Source: Solicola gregarius (GTDB taxonomy: Bacteria > Actinomycetota > Actinomycetes > Propionibacteriales > Nocardioidaceae). Taken from it: a stretch of 64,000 nucleotides of DNA. The stretch covers positions 2,728,001 through 2,792,000 of the forward strand of contig NZ_CP094970.1 of assembly GCF_025790165.1 (NCBI RefSeq), given 5' to 3'. This document shows, in pieces, positions 7,041-15,213 of this stretch; the stretch's first letter is position 1; the number at the start of each line of letters is the position of its first letter. A model generated the notes under the pieces. That model ran no database searches and was not told where the DNA came from. It saw nothing but the letters and a program-made list of their open reading frames with translations. The position numbers were made by a program, and so were the translations under genes.

Positions 7041-8426
7041 TCAGGCGGCCAACTTGTCCGTGTACGCCAGCGCCTCGTCGATCACGGCGAGTCCGCGCCG
7101 CAGGTCGTCCTCGCCGATGACCAGCGGGGGCGCGATCTGGAGCCGGTTGAAATGGATCATCGGCCAGACACCGGACGCCTTGCAGCGGGCCGCGAGCTCG
7201 GCCATCGGCGCGGCGTCGGCGCCCGACGCATTGAACGGTACGAGCGGCTCGCGCGTGCCCTGGTCGCGGACGAGCTCGACCGCCCAGAACAGGCCGCGGC
7301 CGCGTACCTCACCGACGCTCGGGTGCCGCGACGCCCAGTCGGCGACCGTCGGCGCCACGACCTCGGATCCGAGGCGCCGGACCCGACCGAGGATGTCGTC
7401 GCGCTCGAACACCTCGAACGTCGCGATGCCCGCAGCGCAGCCGAGCGGGTGTCCCGAGTACGTGAGCCCACCGGTGTACGCGCGGTCGCCGAAGAAGTCG
7501 GCGATCTCGTCGCGGATCACGACACCGCCGAGCGGTACGTAGCCGGAGTTCACGCCCTTCGCGAACGAGATCAGGTCGGGCGCGACGTCGAACGCGTCGA
7601 ACGCGAACCACTCACCCACCCTGCCGAAGCCGACCATCACCTCGTCGGCGATGTAGATGATCCCGTGTCGGTCGCACAGCTCGCGTACACCCTGCAGGTA
7701 ACCGGGCGGCGGGATCAGCACACCATTGGTGCCGACCACCGTCTCCAGTGCGATCGCCGCGATCGTCTGCGGGCCCTCGAGCATGACGACCTCCTCGAGG
7801 TGGCGCAGCGCGCGCTCGGTCTCCTGTTCCGCCGAGTCGGAGTGGAACGGCGAGCGGTACGCGTACGGCCCGAAGAAGTGCACGACCGACGAGTCGCTCG
7901 GCTCGTTCGCCCAGCGTCGGGGATCGCCCGTCATGCTGATCGCCGAGCCGGTCGAGCCGTGGTACGAGCGGTACGTCGTCAGCACCTTGCGCCGGCCGGT
8001 GTAGCCGCGCGCCATCCGGACCGCGTTCTCGTTGGCGTCGGCACCTCCGTTGGTGAAGAACACCTTGTTGAGTCCGTCCGGCGCCTTCGAGGTGATCAGC
8101 CGCGCCAGCTCGCCGCGTACGTCGTTGGCCATCGACGGCTGGATCGTCGCGAGGCGCCCGGCCTGCTCCTGGATCGCGCGTACGAGATCGGGATGCTGGT
8201 GCCCGAGGTTGAGGTTGACCAGCTGCGAGCCGAAGTCGAGGTACTCGTTGCCGTCGTAGTCCCAGAACGTCGCGCCCTCGCCCCGTGCGACCGGCGTCGG
8301 GTCGATCAGGTTCTGCGCCGACCACGAGTGGAAGACATGGGCCCGGTCGTCGCGGCGTACCTGCTCATTCGCGGCGCGATCGGGCAGGGACGCGGTTGTG
8401 CCGTCCCTTCGGGTGTATTCAGTCAT
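7041..8426 (-). CDS. Class III PLP aminotransferase (omega-amino acid:pyruvate type)
   Basis: 461-aa pyridoxal-phosphate transaminase. Family features in order: FWDYDGNEYLDFGSQLVNLNLGH near the N-terminus, FFTNGGADANENAVRMAR (phosphate-binding), YRSYHGSTG, the ADEVMVGFGRVGEWFAFD segment with the cofactor-contacting Asp, and the Schiff-base lysine in SFAKGVNSGYVPLGGV. The C-terminal GEVRGRGLFWAVEL is also typical. Its partner, a CoA-acylating semialdehyde dehydrogenase, is 9 bp upstream, so the pair should convert an omega-amino acid such as beta-alanine, beta-aminoisobutyrate or taurine to a semialdehyde and then to an acyl-CoA. TAGGAG precedes the ATG. Exact amino donor is inferred only. Confidence 0.88.
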   Translation of the reverse strand: MTEYTRRDGTTASLPDRAANEQVRRDDRAHVFHSWSAQNLIDPTPVARGEGATFWDYDGNEYLDFGSQLVNLNLGHQHPDLVRAIQEQAGRLATIQPSMANDVRGELARLITSKAPDGLNKVFFTNGGADANENAVRMARGYTGRRKVLTTYRSYHGSTGSAISMTGDPRRWANEPSDSSVVHFFGPYAYRSPFHSDSAEQETERALRHLEEVVMLEGPQTIAAIALETVVGTNGVLIPPPGYLQGVRELCDRHGIIYIADEVMVGFGRVGEWFAFDAFDVAPDLISFAKGVNSGYVPLGGVVIRDEIADFFGDRAYTGGLTYSGHPLGCAAGIATFEVFERDDILGRVRRLGSEVVAPTVADWASRHPSVGEVRGRGLFWAVELVRDQGTREPLVPFNASGADAAPMAELAARCKASGVWPMIHFNRLQIAPPLVIGEDDLRRGLAVIDEALAYTDKLAA

Positions 8427-8435
8427 GGCAAGCTC

Positions 8436-9920
8436 CTAGCCGTTCGCCGGGAATCCGAGATCGATACGCGAGGTCGCGGGATCCGGCCAGCGGCTCGTCA
8501 CGACCTTGCTCCGAGTGTAGAAGTGCACGCTCTCGGGGCCGTAGATGTGGGCGTCGCCGAACAGCGAGTCCTTCCAGCCGCCGAACGAGTACGACCCGAC
8601 CGGCACCGGGATCGGCACGTTGATGCCGACCATGCCCGCCTCGACGTCGAACTCGAACTGCCGCGCGACGCCGCCGTCACGCGTGAACAGCGCGGCGCCG
8701 TTGCCGTACTGGTTCTCGTTGACGATCGCCAGCGCCTCTTCGTACGTCTCGGCGCGTACGACCGACAGCACCGGCCCGAAGATCTCGTCGGTGTAGACGG
8801 ACATGTCGGTGGTCACCGCGTCGACCAGGCTCACGCCGAGGAAGTATCCGTCGCCGTCGAAGCCCTGCTCGCGCCCGTCGACGACGACCTTCGCGCCCGA
8901 CTCGCGCGCGGCGTCGACGTACGACGCGACCCGGTCACGGTGCTCGCCGGTGATGAGCGGGCCCATCTCCGAGCTCGAATCCGTGCCCGGGCCGATCGAC
9001 AGCGAACCGATGCGCTCGGTGATCGCCGAGATCAGGTCGTCGGCGATGTCGCCGACGGTGACCAGCACGCTGACCGCCATGCAACGCTCGCCCGCCGAGC
9101 CGTACGCGGCGGAGACCGCGGCGTCGGCGGCCGACGCGATGTCGGCGTCCGGCAGCACGACCATGTGGTTCTTCGCGCCCCCGAGAGCCTGCACGCGCTT
9201 GCCGGCAACGGCGGCCCGCTCGTAGATCGAACGTGCGATCGGCGTCGAGCCGACGAAGCTGACCGCGCTGACGGTCGGTGACTCCAGGATCGCGTCGACC
9301 GCCTCCTTGTCGCCCTGCACGACGTTGAGTACGCCCGCCGGCAGGCCCGCCTCCGCGAACAGCTCGGCGATCAGCACCGCCGCCGAGGGGTCCTTCTCGC
9401 TCGGCTTGAGTACGACCGTGTTGCCGCACGCGATCGCGCTCGCGATCATCCACAGCGGCACCATGACCGGGAAGTTGAACGGCGTGATGCAGCCGACGAC
9501 CCCGACGGGCTGCTTGACGCTGTGCACGTCGACACCCGATGACACCTGCTCGCTGTACTCGCCCTTGAGGTGATCGGTCAGGCCAGCGGCGAACTCGACG
9601 TTCTCGATACCGCGCGCGACCTCGCCGGCCGCGTCGGCGAGTACCTTGCCGTGCTCGCTCGTGACGACCGCGGCGATCTCGTCGCGGTGCTCGGTCAGGA
9701 GCGTACGCAGTCGGAACAGCACGTCGGTGCGCTTGGTCAGGCTGGTCGCACGCCAGCCGGGGAGGGCGGCGGCGGCCGCCGCGATGGCCTCGTCGGTCTG
9801 CTGCCGGGACGCGTACGGCACCTCGTGCTGGCGCTCTCCGGTTGCCGGGTTGAACACCGTTCCGGTGCGGTCCGAGGTCTCGACGCGCTTACCGTCGATG
9901 AGATGGGGTACGACTGCCAC
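8436..9920 (-). CDS. mmsA: CoA-acylating methylmalonate-semialdehyde dehydrogenase
   Basis: 494-aa aldehyde dehydrogenase-superfamily enzyme that oxidises (methyl)malonate semialdehyde to propionyl- or acetyl-CoA with NAD+. Diagnostic pieces: HLIDGKRVETSDRTGTVFNPATG at the start, VGCITPFNFPVMVPLWM, the catalytic cysteine in SAGERCMAVSV, and a C-terminal SFGGWKDSLFGDAHIYGPE block that is characteristic of MmsA. GTG 9920 is chosen because aggag is 5 nt upstream; upstream in-frame codons to 10052 would cross the divergent promoter. It is the first gene of an operon with the aminotransferase, divergent from a PucR regulator. Confidence 0.92.
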   Translation of the reverse strand: MAVVPHLIDGKRVETSDRTGTVFNPATGERQHEVPYASRQQTDEAIAAAAAALPGWRATSLTKRTDVLFRLRTLLTEHRDEIAAVVTSEHGKVLADAAGEVARGIENVEFAAGLTDHLKGEYSEQVSSGVDVHSVKQPVGVVGCITPFNFPVMVPLWMIASAIACGNTVVLKPSEKDPSAAVLIAELFAEAGLPAGVLNVVQGDKEAVDAILESPTVSAVSFVGSTPIARSIYERAAVAGKRVQALGGAKNHMVVLPDADIASAADAAVSAAYGSAGERCMAVSVLVTVGDIADDLISAITERIGSLSIGPGTDSSSEMGPLITGEHRDRVASYVDAARESGAKVVVDGREQGFDGDGYFLGVSLVDAVTTDMSVYTDEIFGPVLSVVRAETYEEALAIVNENQYGNGAALFTRDGGVARQFEFDVEAGMVGINVPIPVPVGSYSFGGWKDSLFGDAHIYGPESVHFYTRSKVVTSRWPDPATSRIDLGFPANG

Positions 9921-10043
9921 GGTCACTCCTGACGAAGACACTGTGTTCGGGCGGTAATGCCCGGGCTCGAGTTCAGTATTCATCCCAGTCTGACATCGAC
10001 CGCAGGGGCGCATCGCGGCAGATCGTCGAGGATCTCGGCTATC

Positions 10044-10062
10044 GTCGGACACTATGTCCGAC
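10044..10062. promoter_or_regulatory. Inverted repeat between mmsA and pucR, candidate operator
   Basis: gtcggac-actat-gtccgac, a perfect 7-bp dyad with a 5-bp centre, lies 13 bp before the GTG of the PucR regulator within the 155-bp divergent intergenic region. The centre contains a TATA-like cactat that could be the pucR -10 element. Autoregulation and control of mmsA are inferred from position. Confidence 0.5.
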
Positions 10063-10075
10063 CCTGGGTGCAGCC

Positions 10076-11677
10076 GTGCTTCCGACGATCGCTGACGTCC
10101 TTGCGCTCGCCGAGGTCGCGGCCGGTCGTCCCCGTGTCGTCGCCGGTGCCGATCGGCTCGACCGGTCGGTGCGGTGGGTCCATGTCGCCCCGGTGACGGG
10201 TACGCGCCGGCTGCTGCTCGGCGGTGAGCTGCTGCTCACGACCGGAGTCGGGCTCGCCCAGGACGCGGGCGAGCTGGAGGCCTACGTCGACGACCTCGTC
10301 GCGGCAGATGTCGCCGGTCTGGTGCTGGAGCTCGGAGATCGTTTCTCGGAGTCGCCTCCGGCGCTCATCGAGCGGTGCCAGCGCGCCGGACTCCCGCTCG
10401 TGGTGCTCGATCGCGAGGTCCGCTTCGTGTCGATCACGCAGGCCGTGCACGGGCTGATCATCGACGGCCAGTCGCAGGCACTGCGCGAGCGCGACCACGT
10501 GCACGAGGTGTTCGCGGAGCTGAACCGCCGCGGCCGCTCGGTGCGCTTCCTGCTCGACCAGGTCGCACGCATGATCGGGTCGGCGGTCGTACTCGAGGAT
10601 CTCAACCACCGCGCCCTGGCGTGGAGCTCCTTCGGGCGCGATCCGGGGAGCTACCTGCACGAATGGGCACCCAGGTCCCGCCGAGCGGCCCAGCAGGCGT
10701 CGCCTCGCCCTGCGCCGTACGAGCGGACCACGTACTGGTCGTCCGGTGGCTGGCTGCGTACGCCGGTCGAGGCACTCGGCCAGCAGTGGGGACACCTCGT
10801 CGCCGTCGACTGTGACGAGGTACCGGCGACCGGGGAGGTCGTGCTCGAGAACGCCGCGCTCGCCCTCTCCCTCGCCCGCCTCGCCGGCCGCGACGAGTGG
10901 ACGCGCACCGGTCACCTGGAGCTGATCGACGGGTTGGTCGCGGGTGAGTTCGTCGGGCTCGACGACGTACGCGCGGCGTTCGAGTCGACCGGCTTTCGTA
11001 CGCGCCGCCGTGTGCTCACCGCAGTCGCGATACGCAGCGAGGATGCCGCCGATCGGGTCGCCGCGGCGAGCGCGGCCGCGCCGGGTGTCGACGTCGATGT
11101 CGTCGCCGCGCCGTGGGCACAGTCGCCGCGAGACACGGCATTGTTCCTGTGTTCGTCCAAGGCCGACTCGCGCGCCGGTGCCGGGTCGGCGCATGGCGAC
11201 CGGCTCGTATCGCTGCTCGCACCCGGCGATCCCGAGGCGTACACGCTCGTTGCGGTCGGGCCCGATGCGTCCGAATTCGCCGACCTGGGCGCGTCGGCCG
11301 ATGCGGCGATCGGGCTGCTCCAGTCACTGCCCGCAAGGGGACCGGCGGGCGTGCACGTGCATCACACGAAGCGCGCCGCGCTCGCGCTGCTGCTCTACGG
11401 CCGTCGCTCGGATCCCGCGCTCCAGGAGTTCGTCGAGCGCGTGCTCGGTCCACTGCTCGCGTACGACGCCGAGCACGGTGGCGACCTGGTCGCGGTCGCC
11501 CGCGCGTACGTCGACCATCCGACGAACCGCAAGCGCGCTGCGGCGGCGTGTCACCTGTCGCGGTCGGTGTTCTACCAGCGGCTCGAGACGATCGAGCGGC
11601 TCCTCGACATCGACCTGCGCGACGGGGAAGCGGTCGGCACGCTGCACGCCGCGCTTGTCGCGCACGGTCAGCGGTGA
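10076..11677 (+). CDS. PucR family transcriptional regulator
   Basis: 533-aa activator-type regulator. The N-terminal PucR domain spans about residues 1-130 (MLPTIADVLALAEVAAGRP ... GGELLLTTG), a middle sensory region follows, and the C-terminal PucR-type helix-turn-helix is at about 470-525 (VARAYVDHPTNRKRAAAACH, then LSRSVFYQRLETIERLLDID). Family members regulate purine, proline, GABA and related catabolic operons in response to their metabolites. Divergent orientation to mmsA and the aminotransferase strongly suggests it controls them. GTG 10076 gives the canonical N-terminus. Confidence 0.88.
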   Translation: MLPTIADVLALAEVAAGRPRVVAGADRLDRSVRWVHVAPVTGTRRLLLGGELLLTTGVGLAQDAGELEAYVDDLVAADVAGLVLELGDRFSESPPALIERCQRAGLPLVVLDREVRFVSITQAVHGLIIDGQSQALRERDHVHEVFAELNRRGRSVRFLLDQVARMIGSAVVLEDLNHRALAWSSFGRDPGSYLHEWAPRSRRAAQQASPRPAPYERTTYWSSGGWLRTPVEALGQQWGHLVAVDCDEVPATGEVVLENAALALSLARLAGRDEWTRTGHLELIDGLVAGEFVGLDDVRAAFESTGFRTRRRVLTAVAIRSEDAADRVAAASAAAPGVDVDVVAAPWAQSPRDTALFLCSSKADSRAGAGSAHGDRLVSLLAPGDPEAYTLVAVGPDASEFADLGASADAAIGLLQSLPARGPAGVHVHHTKRAALALLLYGRRSDPALQEFVERVLGPLLAYDAEHGGDLVAVARAYVDHPTNRKRAAAACHLSRSVFYQRLETIERLLDIDLRDGEAVGTLHAALVAHGQR

Positions 11678-11711
11678 GCGTATGCCGAGAGAGTCGCTCA
11701 CCGATCAAAGG

Positions 11712-11773
11712 CGCCGAGGTACGCCGTCCTGCCAATAGCGGATGTCTTATCGACGCGACGACGTACCTCGGCG
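11712..11773. terminator. Intergenic hairpin between convergent genes
   Basis: cgccgaggtacg (11712-11723) and cgtacctcggcg (11762-11773) form a 12-bp perfect stem with a 38-nt interior. The same arms occur in the hairpin at 38071-38136. The position between the 3' ends of pucR and the esterase suggests a bidirectional terminator. Confidence 0.55.
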
Positions 11774-11796
11774 ACGCGTCACGGAGCCGATGACGG

Positions 11797-12678
11797 TCAC
11801 CGCGAGGCGAGACTGTCGGCGAGGAAGCGCAGCTGGTCCGGCGCCATCCGCCGCCAGTACCCCACGTCGTGGTCGCCGAGCTGGAAGCCGCCGGCGGGAT
11901 CGTCCGCGAAACCGTCCACGTACGTACGGGTGTAGCCGTAGAAGGGGTCGCTCTCGCCGCAGTCGATCCGGACGGGAATGCCGCTCAGCCGATCCTGCTC
12001 GCCCCAGACCACGGCGTCGGCGAAGTCGGCTTCGTCGTCGTACGCGCCGGGTGCGGTGTCTTCGTAGCGCGGCCACAATGCCGGGCTCTCCGCCACGACA
12101 GCGAATACGCGGTCCGGGCCGAGGCGCGATGCGAGCAGGAGGGCGCCGTACCCGCCCATGGACCAGCCGAGGACTCCGACCCGCCGCGTTTCCAGCCCGC
12201 GCCCGCCGAGCAGCGGGATGAACTCGTCGACCACCATCGAACCGGCGTCCTCGCCGTTGTCGCGCGCGTGCCAGTACGTCTCACCGCCATCGACGCTCGC
12301 GATCGCGAACGGCTCCGCGCCCCGTCGTACCGCGTCTGCCAGGAACCGATCGAGTCCGAGGTCGGCGAAGGCCGAGGTGTGGTCGTTGCCTCTGCCGTGG
12401 AGTACGACCACAACGGGCAGGTTGCCGCGCTCGCCGGGGGGATAGGCGATGGACCAGCCGCAACGTTCGCCCAACCTGGCTTCGGACATGAAGGCGCCAC
12501 TCACCATACGACCGGGTGCGACGTCGGGGATGGTGCCGTCCTCGCCGTCGATTCCGAGATGGCTGTACGCCCACGAGCGCCCCGGGAGTACCCCGGTCTC
12601 GACGCCGGCCGCCGTCGCGCCCGCGCCGACGACGAGGAGCCCGCCTGCGGTGAGGAAGCTTCGCCGACTCAGGCCCAT
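11797..12678 (-). CDS. Tat-exported alpha/beta hydrolase (esterase-like)
   Basis: 293-aa exported hydrolase. The N-terminus MGLSRRSFLTAGGLLVVGAG is a twin-arginine signal. The mature part has VVVVLHGRGNDHTS (oxyanion-hole strand), the nucleophile elbow GWSMGGYGALLLA (Ser in GxSxG), an acidic segment IDCGESDPFYGYT that likely provides the Asp, and a His near LGDHDVGYW. This layout resembles the antigen 85/esterase D type of secreted hydrolases. ATG 12678 was chosen because it begins the signal peptide; an upstream ATG at 12765 would start inside the palindromic operator region. Substrate unknown. The double palindrome upstream suggests tight repression. Confidence 0.85.
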   Translation of the reverse strand: MGLSRRSFLTAGGLLVVGAGATAAGVETGVLPGRSWAYSHLGIDGEDGTIPDVAPGRMVSGAFMSEARLGERCGWSIAYPPGERGNLPVVVVLHGRGNDHTSAFADLGLDRFLADAVRRGAEPFAIASVDGGETYWHARDNGEDAGSMVVDEFIPLLGGRGLETRRVGVLGWSMGGYGALLLASRLGPDRVFAVVAESPALWPRYEDTAPGAYDDEADFADAVVWGEQDRLSGIPVRIDCGESDPFYGYTRTYVDGFADDPAGGFQLGDHDVGYWRRMAPDQLRFLADSLASR

Positions 12679-12736
12679 CCGGGCAGTTTCGCAGATCGGC
12701 AGGGCGGGGCGGGCGGGGCCGATCGAGCGGGTCGCA

Positions 12737-12782
12737 ACAAATAGACATTTGTTACGCCCTGGCATGACAAATGTCTATTTGT
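12737..12782 (-). promoter_or_regulatory. Double palindromic AT-rich operator upstream of the esterase
   Basis: Two 16-bp sites, acaaatagacatttgt (12737-12752) and acaaatgtctatttgt (12767-12782), are exact reverse complements of each other and each is itself an acaaat-N4-atttgt dyad. They lie 59-104 bp upstream of the esterase ATG. On the minus strand a TAGACA-N17-TAACAA promoter-like arrangement overlaps both. The pattern fits a dimeric TetR/MarR-type repressor site pair; it could also end transcription from the tRNA genes. Confidence 0.5.
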
Positions 12783-12839
12783 CCGAGAATGACCCAGCGC
12801 CCCCGCCCCGAAGGGACGAGAGCGCTGATGTGCCATCGA

Positions 12840-12916
12840 TGGCGACCCTGACGAGACTCGAACTCGCGACCTCCGCCGTGACAGGGCGGCGCGCTAACCA
12901 ACTGCGCCACAGGGCC
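12840..12916 (-). tRNA. tRNA-Asp (GTC)
   Basis: Minus-strand cloverleaf with acceptor GGCCCTG/CAGGGTC (one G-T pair), anticodon stem CCGCC/GGCGG with loop CTGTCAC (anticodon GTC), T-arm CGCGAGTTCGAGTCTCG. The 3' CCA is encoded and included (12840-12842). It follows tRNA-Glu on the same strand. Confidence 0.95.
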
Positions 12917-12975
12917 AAACTATTCAGCTGTGTTGCGGTCTGCTGCGCTGCATATCGTAGCGCAGCGCGACAGTG

Positions 12976-13048
12976 TGCCCCCAACGGGATTCGAACCCGT
13001 GCTACCGCCTTGAAAGGGCGGCGTCCTAGGCCTCTAGACGATGAGGGC
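12976..13048 (-). tRNA. tRNA-Glu (TTC)
   Basis: Minus-strand cloverleaf with acceptor GCCCTCA/TGGGGGC (one T-G pair), anticodon stem CCGCC/GGCGG around CTTTCAA (anticodon TTC), T-arm ACGGGTTCGAATCCCGT, discriminator A. CCA is not encoded. First gene of a Glu-Asp pair. Confidence 0.95.
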
Positions 13049-13157
13049 GAGGTGTCAGGCGGTCGATGCCGTCAGGGACCGGTACAGCATAGAGCGTCAC
13101 CTGCGATGCGCCCAAATCGGCCCCGACCGGTGTGGATCGGGCTGCAACACTTGTCCC

Positions 13158-13508
13158 GTGATCGACATCAACGAGGAGCGGTTCTTCACGCTGGTCGAGT
13201 CGGCGTTCGCCGAGATCCCCGACGAGCTGACCAACCTGCTCGACAACGTCGCGCTGTTCGTGGAGGACGACGCGCCGGCGTACGATCCCGGGCTGCTCGG
13301 GCTGTACGTCGGCACTCCGCTGACCGAGCGCGACACCTCGTACGCCGGGGCGATGCCCGACCGGATCATGATCTACCGGCGCCCGACCCTGCGCATCTGC
13401 CACTCCGAGGACGACGTCGTACGCGAGGTCGCGATCACCGTTGCGCACGAGATCGCGCATCACTTCGGGATCGACGACGACCGGCTGCACGAGCTGGGCT
13501 ATGCCTGA
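13158..13508 (+). CDS. Minimal zincin metallopeptidase-like protein
   Basis: 116-aa protein with the zinc-protease signature TVAHEIAHHFGIDDDRLHELG near the C-terminus: HExxH supplies two zinc ligands and the catalytic Glu, and the downstream Asp/His the third. This matches the small actinobacterial zincin family (DUF2010-like), whose members are cytoplasmic with no known substrate. GTG 13158 gives an N-terminus (VIDINEERFFTLVESAF) that matches the family. The gene overlaps the next by 8 bp, so the two are probably translated together. Confidence 0.85.
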   Translation: MIDINEERFFTLVESAFAEIPDELTNLLDNVALFVEDDAPAYDPGLLGLYVGTPLTERDTSYAGAMPDRIMIYRRPTLRICHSEDDVVREVAITVAHEIAHHFGIDDDRLHELGYA

Positions 13509-14223
13509 GATGGAGCCCGCGGTCACGATCCAACGCTCCGCGGAGCGTTACCTGAGCGTCCGCGAGGGCATCGAGACCCGCCACTGCTTCTCGTTCGGCG
13601 ACCACTACGACCCGGACAACATCGGGTTCGGCGACCTCACGGCCGTCAACGACGAGGCGCTCGCCCCGGGCAGTGGGTACGACCTGCACCGCCACCGCGA
13701 CGCCGAGATCGTGACCTGGGTGCTCGACGGCACGCTCGAGCACGAGGACTCCGCCGGCCACCACGGGACGATCCGGCCCGGCACGATCCAGCGGATGAGC
13801 GCGGGTGCCGGCGTCGAGCACGCCGAGCGCAACGCGTCGGCGGACGATTCGCTCCGCTTCGTACAGATGTGGCTACGTTCCGACGGCGTCGACCGGCCGT
13901 CGTACCGACAGGCCGACCTCGAAGCGCACCTCGACGAGCCGGAGTTCGTGCTCGCCGTGGCCGGCGGCCACGACGAGACGGCGGCGATCGACATCGACCG
14001 GGTGGGTGCTGAGCTGTGGATCGGCCGGATCGCCGGCGGCGTCGACGTCGCGCTCCCCGATGCGCCCTTGCGGCACCTGCACGTCGTACGCGGGGGCGTG
14101 GCGATCGACGGCGAGCAGCTCGCCGACGGCGACACGATGCGTATCGCGGCACCAGGAGCGCACCGGATCATCGCCGAGGGCGCTACAGAAGTCCTCCTCT
14201 GGGCAATGCATCGGTCCAGCTGA
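13501..14223 (+). CDS. Pirin-like bicupin protein
   Basis: 240-aa pirin family protein. The N-terminal cupin carries the metal-binding pattern HRHRDAEIVTWVLDGTLEHEDS and, downstream, GAGVEHAERN, giving the HxH...E...H arrangement seen in pirins with quercetinase-like activity. The C-terminal cupin is degenerate. Pirins are linked to redox sensing and flavonol degradation, but a specific role is not visible here. ATG 13501 overlaps the preceding stop; ATG 13510 is an alternative. Its 3' end overlaps the convergent HATPase gene by 41 bp. Confidence 0.85.
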   Translation: MPEMEPAVTIQRSAERYLSVREGIETRHCFSFGDHYDPDNIGFGDLTAVNDEALAPGSGYDLHRHRDAEIVTWVLDGTLEHEDSAGHHGTIRPGTIQRMSAGAGVEHAERNASADDSLRFVQMWLRSDGVDRPSYRQADLEAHLDEPEFVLAVAGGHDETAAIDIDRVGAELWIGRIAGGVDVALPDAPLRHLHVVRGGVAIDGEQLADGDTMRIAAPGAHRIIAEGATEVLLWAMHRSS

Positions 14224-15103
14224 CCGGATCCTTCCCGTCGATCTGGCGGACGAACTCGTCGAACTGCCAGTGGCGTACGCGCACCTGGTCCTCCGGCGGC
14301 GGCAGCGTCAGCAGCACCTTCTCCCGGCAGAACTCCTCTGCACGGTCGAACAGCAGCGTCAGCTCGATGCAGTCGGAGCGTTCCTCGGCCCGCGTCTGAT
14401 AGTGCAGGGTCGTCGCCTTCTCGCCCCGCATGTACGCGCGGTCGAGCACCTGCTCGTCGCCGAGGAACACCGGGTTGACCTCGTCGAAGCGGCGGGCCAG
14501 GTCGATCAGCGAGTCCGGTACCTCGGGATCGCGCTCCGGCTGCAGGTTGATCAGCATGATCTCGCGCCGCAGGTCGCGGTAGTACATCCGCGACTGCCAG
14601 AGCAGGTCGACGGGAGTATCGAGCAGGTAGACGTCGATCGGTGCGGTCTGGGGGCGTACGGAGGTGTACTGCTCCACGAAGTCGGACTCGGCCGGCATAT
14701 CCGGTGGCGCGGGAATGAACCAGACGCACTTGCCGTCGCCCCACGGCTCGACTCCCCAGCTTTGGGTCATCGCCGAGACGAGCGCGATGCCGTTGCCGTT
14801 GTTGCCGGTGTCCTGCAGCGCATCGGAAACGACCGGCCGCGGTCGGATGCGTCGGCGCGACAGGTCGTAGACGTCGATACGGGGCGCTTCGTCATCGAGT
14901 CGAAGCCCGACCCAGATCGTCGTACGCGCGTGGATCACGGCGTTGGCGACGAGCTCCGAGACCGCCAGCGTGGCGCTGTCGATGAGCTCGGTGCGCTGCA
15001 GCTCGGCGAGCTGGGCACGTACCCACCGGCGTGCTTGTGAGGCCGAGCGAGGGTCGGGAGGAAGCTCCAGAGCTCGATCGGGGAGCGCACCAGCCGTACT
15101 CAC
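14183..15103 (-). CDS. HATPase-domain protein with unknown C-terminal half
   Basis: 306-aa protein. Residues about 15-135 form an RsbW-like histidine-kinase-type ATPase domain: SASQARRWVRAQLAEL, the N-box SELVANAVIHARTT, and the G-box region NNGNGIALVSAMTQSWGVE. The C-terminal half (from about 150) has no family I recognise; it is rich in charged helices (MYYRDLRREIMLINLQPERD, then SDCIELTLLFDRAEEFCRE). Such proteins in actinobacteria act as anti-sigma factors or phosphatase-linked switches, so a regulatory role is inferred. GTG 15103 start. Transcription is convergent with the pirin gene, with overlapping 3' ends. Confidence 0.7.
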   Translation of the reverse strand: MSTAGALPDRALELPPDPRSASQARRWVRAQLAELQRTELIDSATLAVSELVANAVIHARTTIWVGLRLDDEAPRIDVYDLSRRRIRPRPVVSDALQDTGNNGNGIALVSAMTQSWGVEPWGDGKCVWFIPAPPDMPAESDFVEQYTSVRPQTAPIDVYLLDTPVDLLWQSRMYYRDLRREIMLINLQPERDPEVPDSLIDLARRFDEVNPVFLGDEQVLDRAYMRGEKATTLHYQTRAEERSDCIELTLLFDRAEEFCREKVLLTLPPPEDQVRVRHWQFDEFVRQIDGKDPVSWTDALPRGGLL

Positions 15104-15201
15104 GAGGCCAACACTTGCACTTATGTCGTGCTGCTCGCCACCCCTGGGGGTGTGTGTCCGGCTCGGGTCTGGGTCCGTGGCCGGGTTCGGCGGCGTCCGC
15201 G

Positions 15202-15207
15202 TAGGCT
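15202..15207 (+). promoter_or_regulatory. Candidate -10 element of a leaderless transcript
   Basis: TAGGCT (TANNNT pattern) ends 6 nt before the GTG at 15214, the distance expected when transcription starts at the start codon itself. No Shine-Dalgarno is present. Leaderless mRNAs with this spacing are common in actinobacteria. Confidence 0.45.
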
Positions 15208-15213
15208 GAGCGG

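Noticed and set aside
7026-9281. Very long plus-strand reading frame opposite mmsA and the aminotransferase
   Set aside because: It is antisense to two clearly identified enzymes, Arg/Asp/Val-rich without any domain, and is a by-product of GC-rich codon bias.
12775-12984. Minus-strand frame over tRNA-Asp
   Set aside because: It covers the tRNA cloverleaf; translated tRNA sequence is not a gene.
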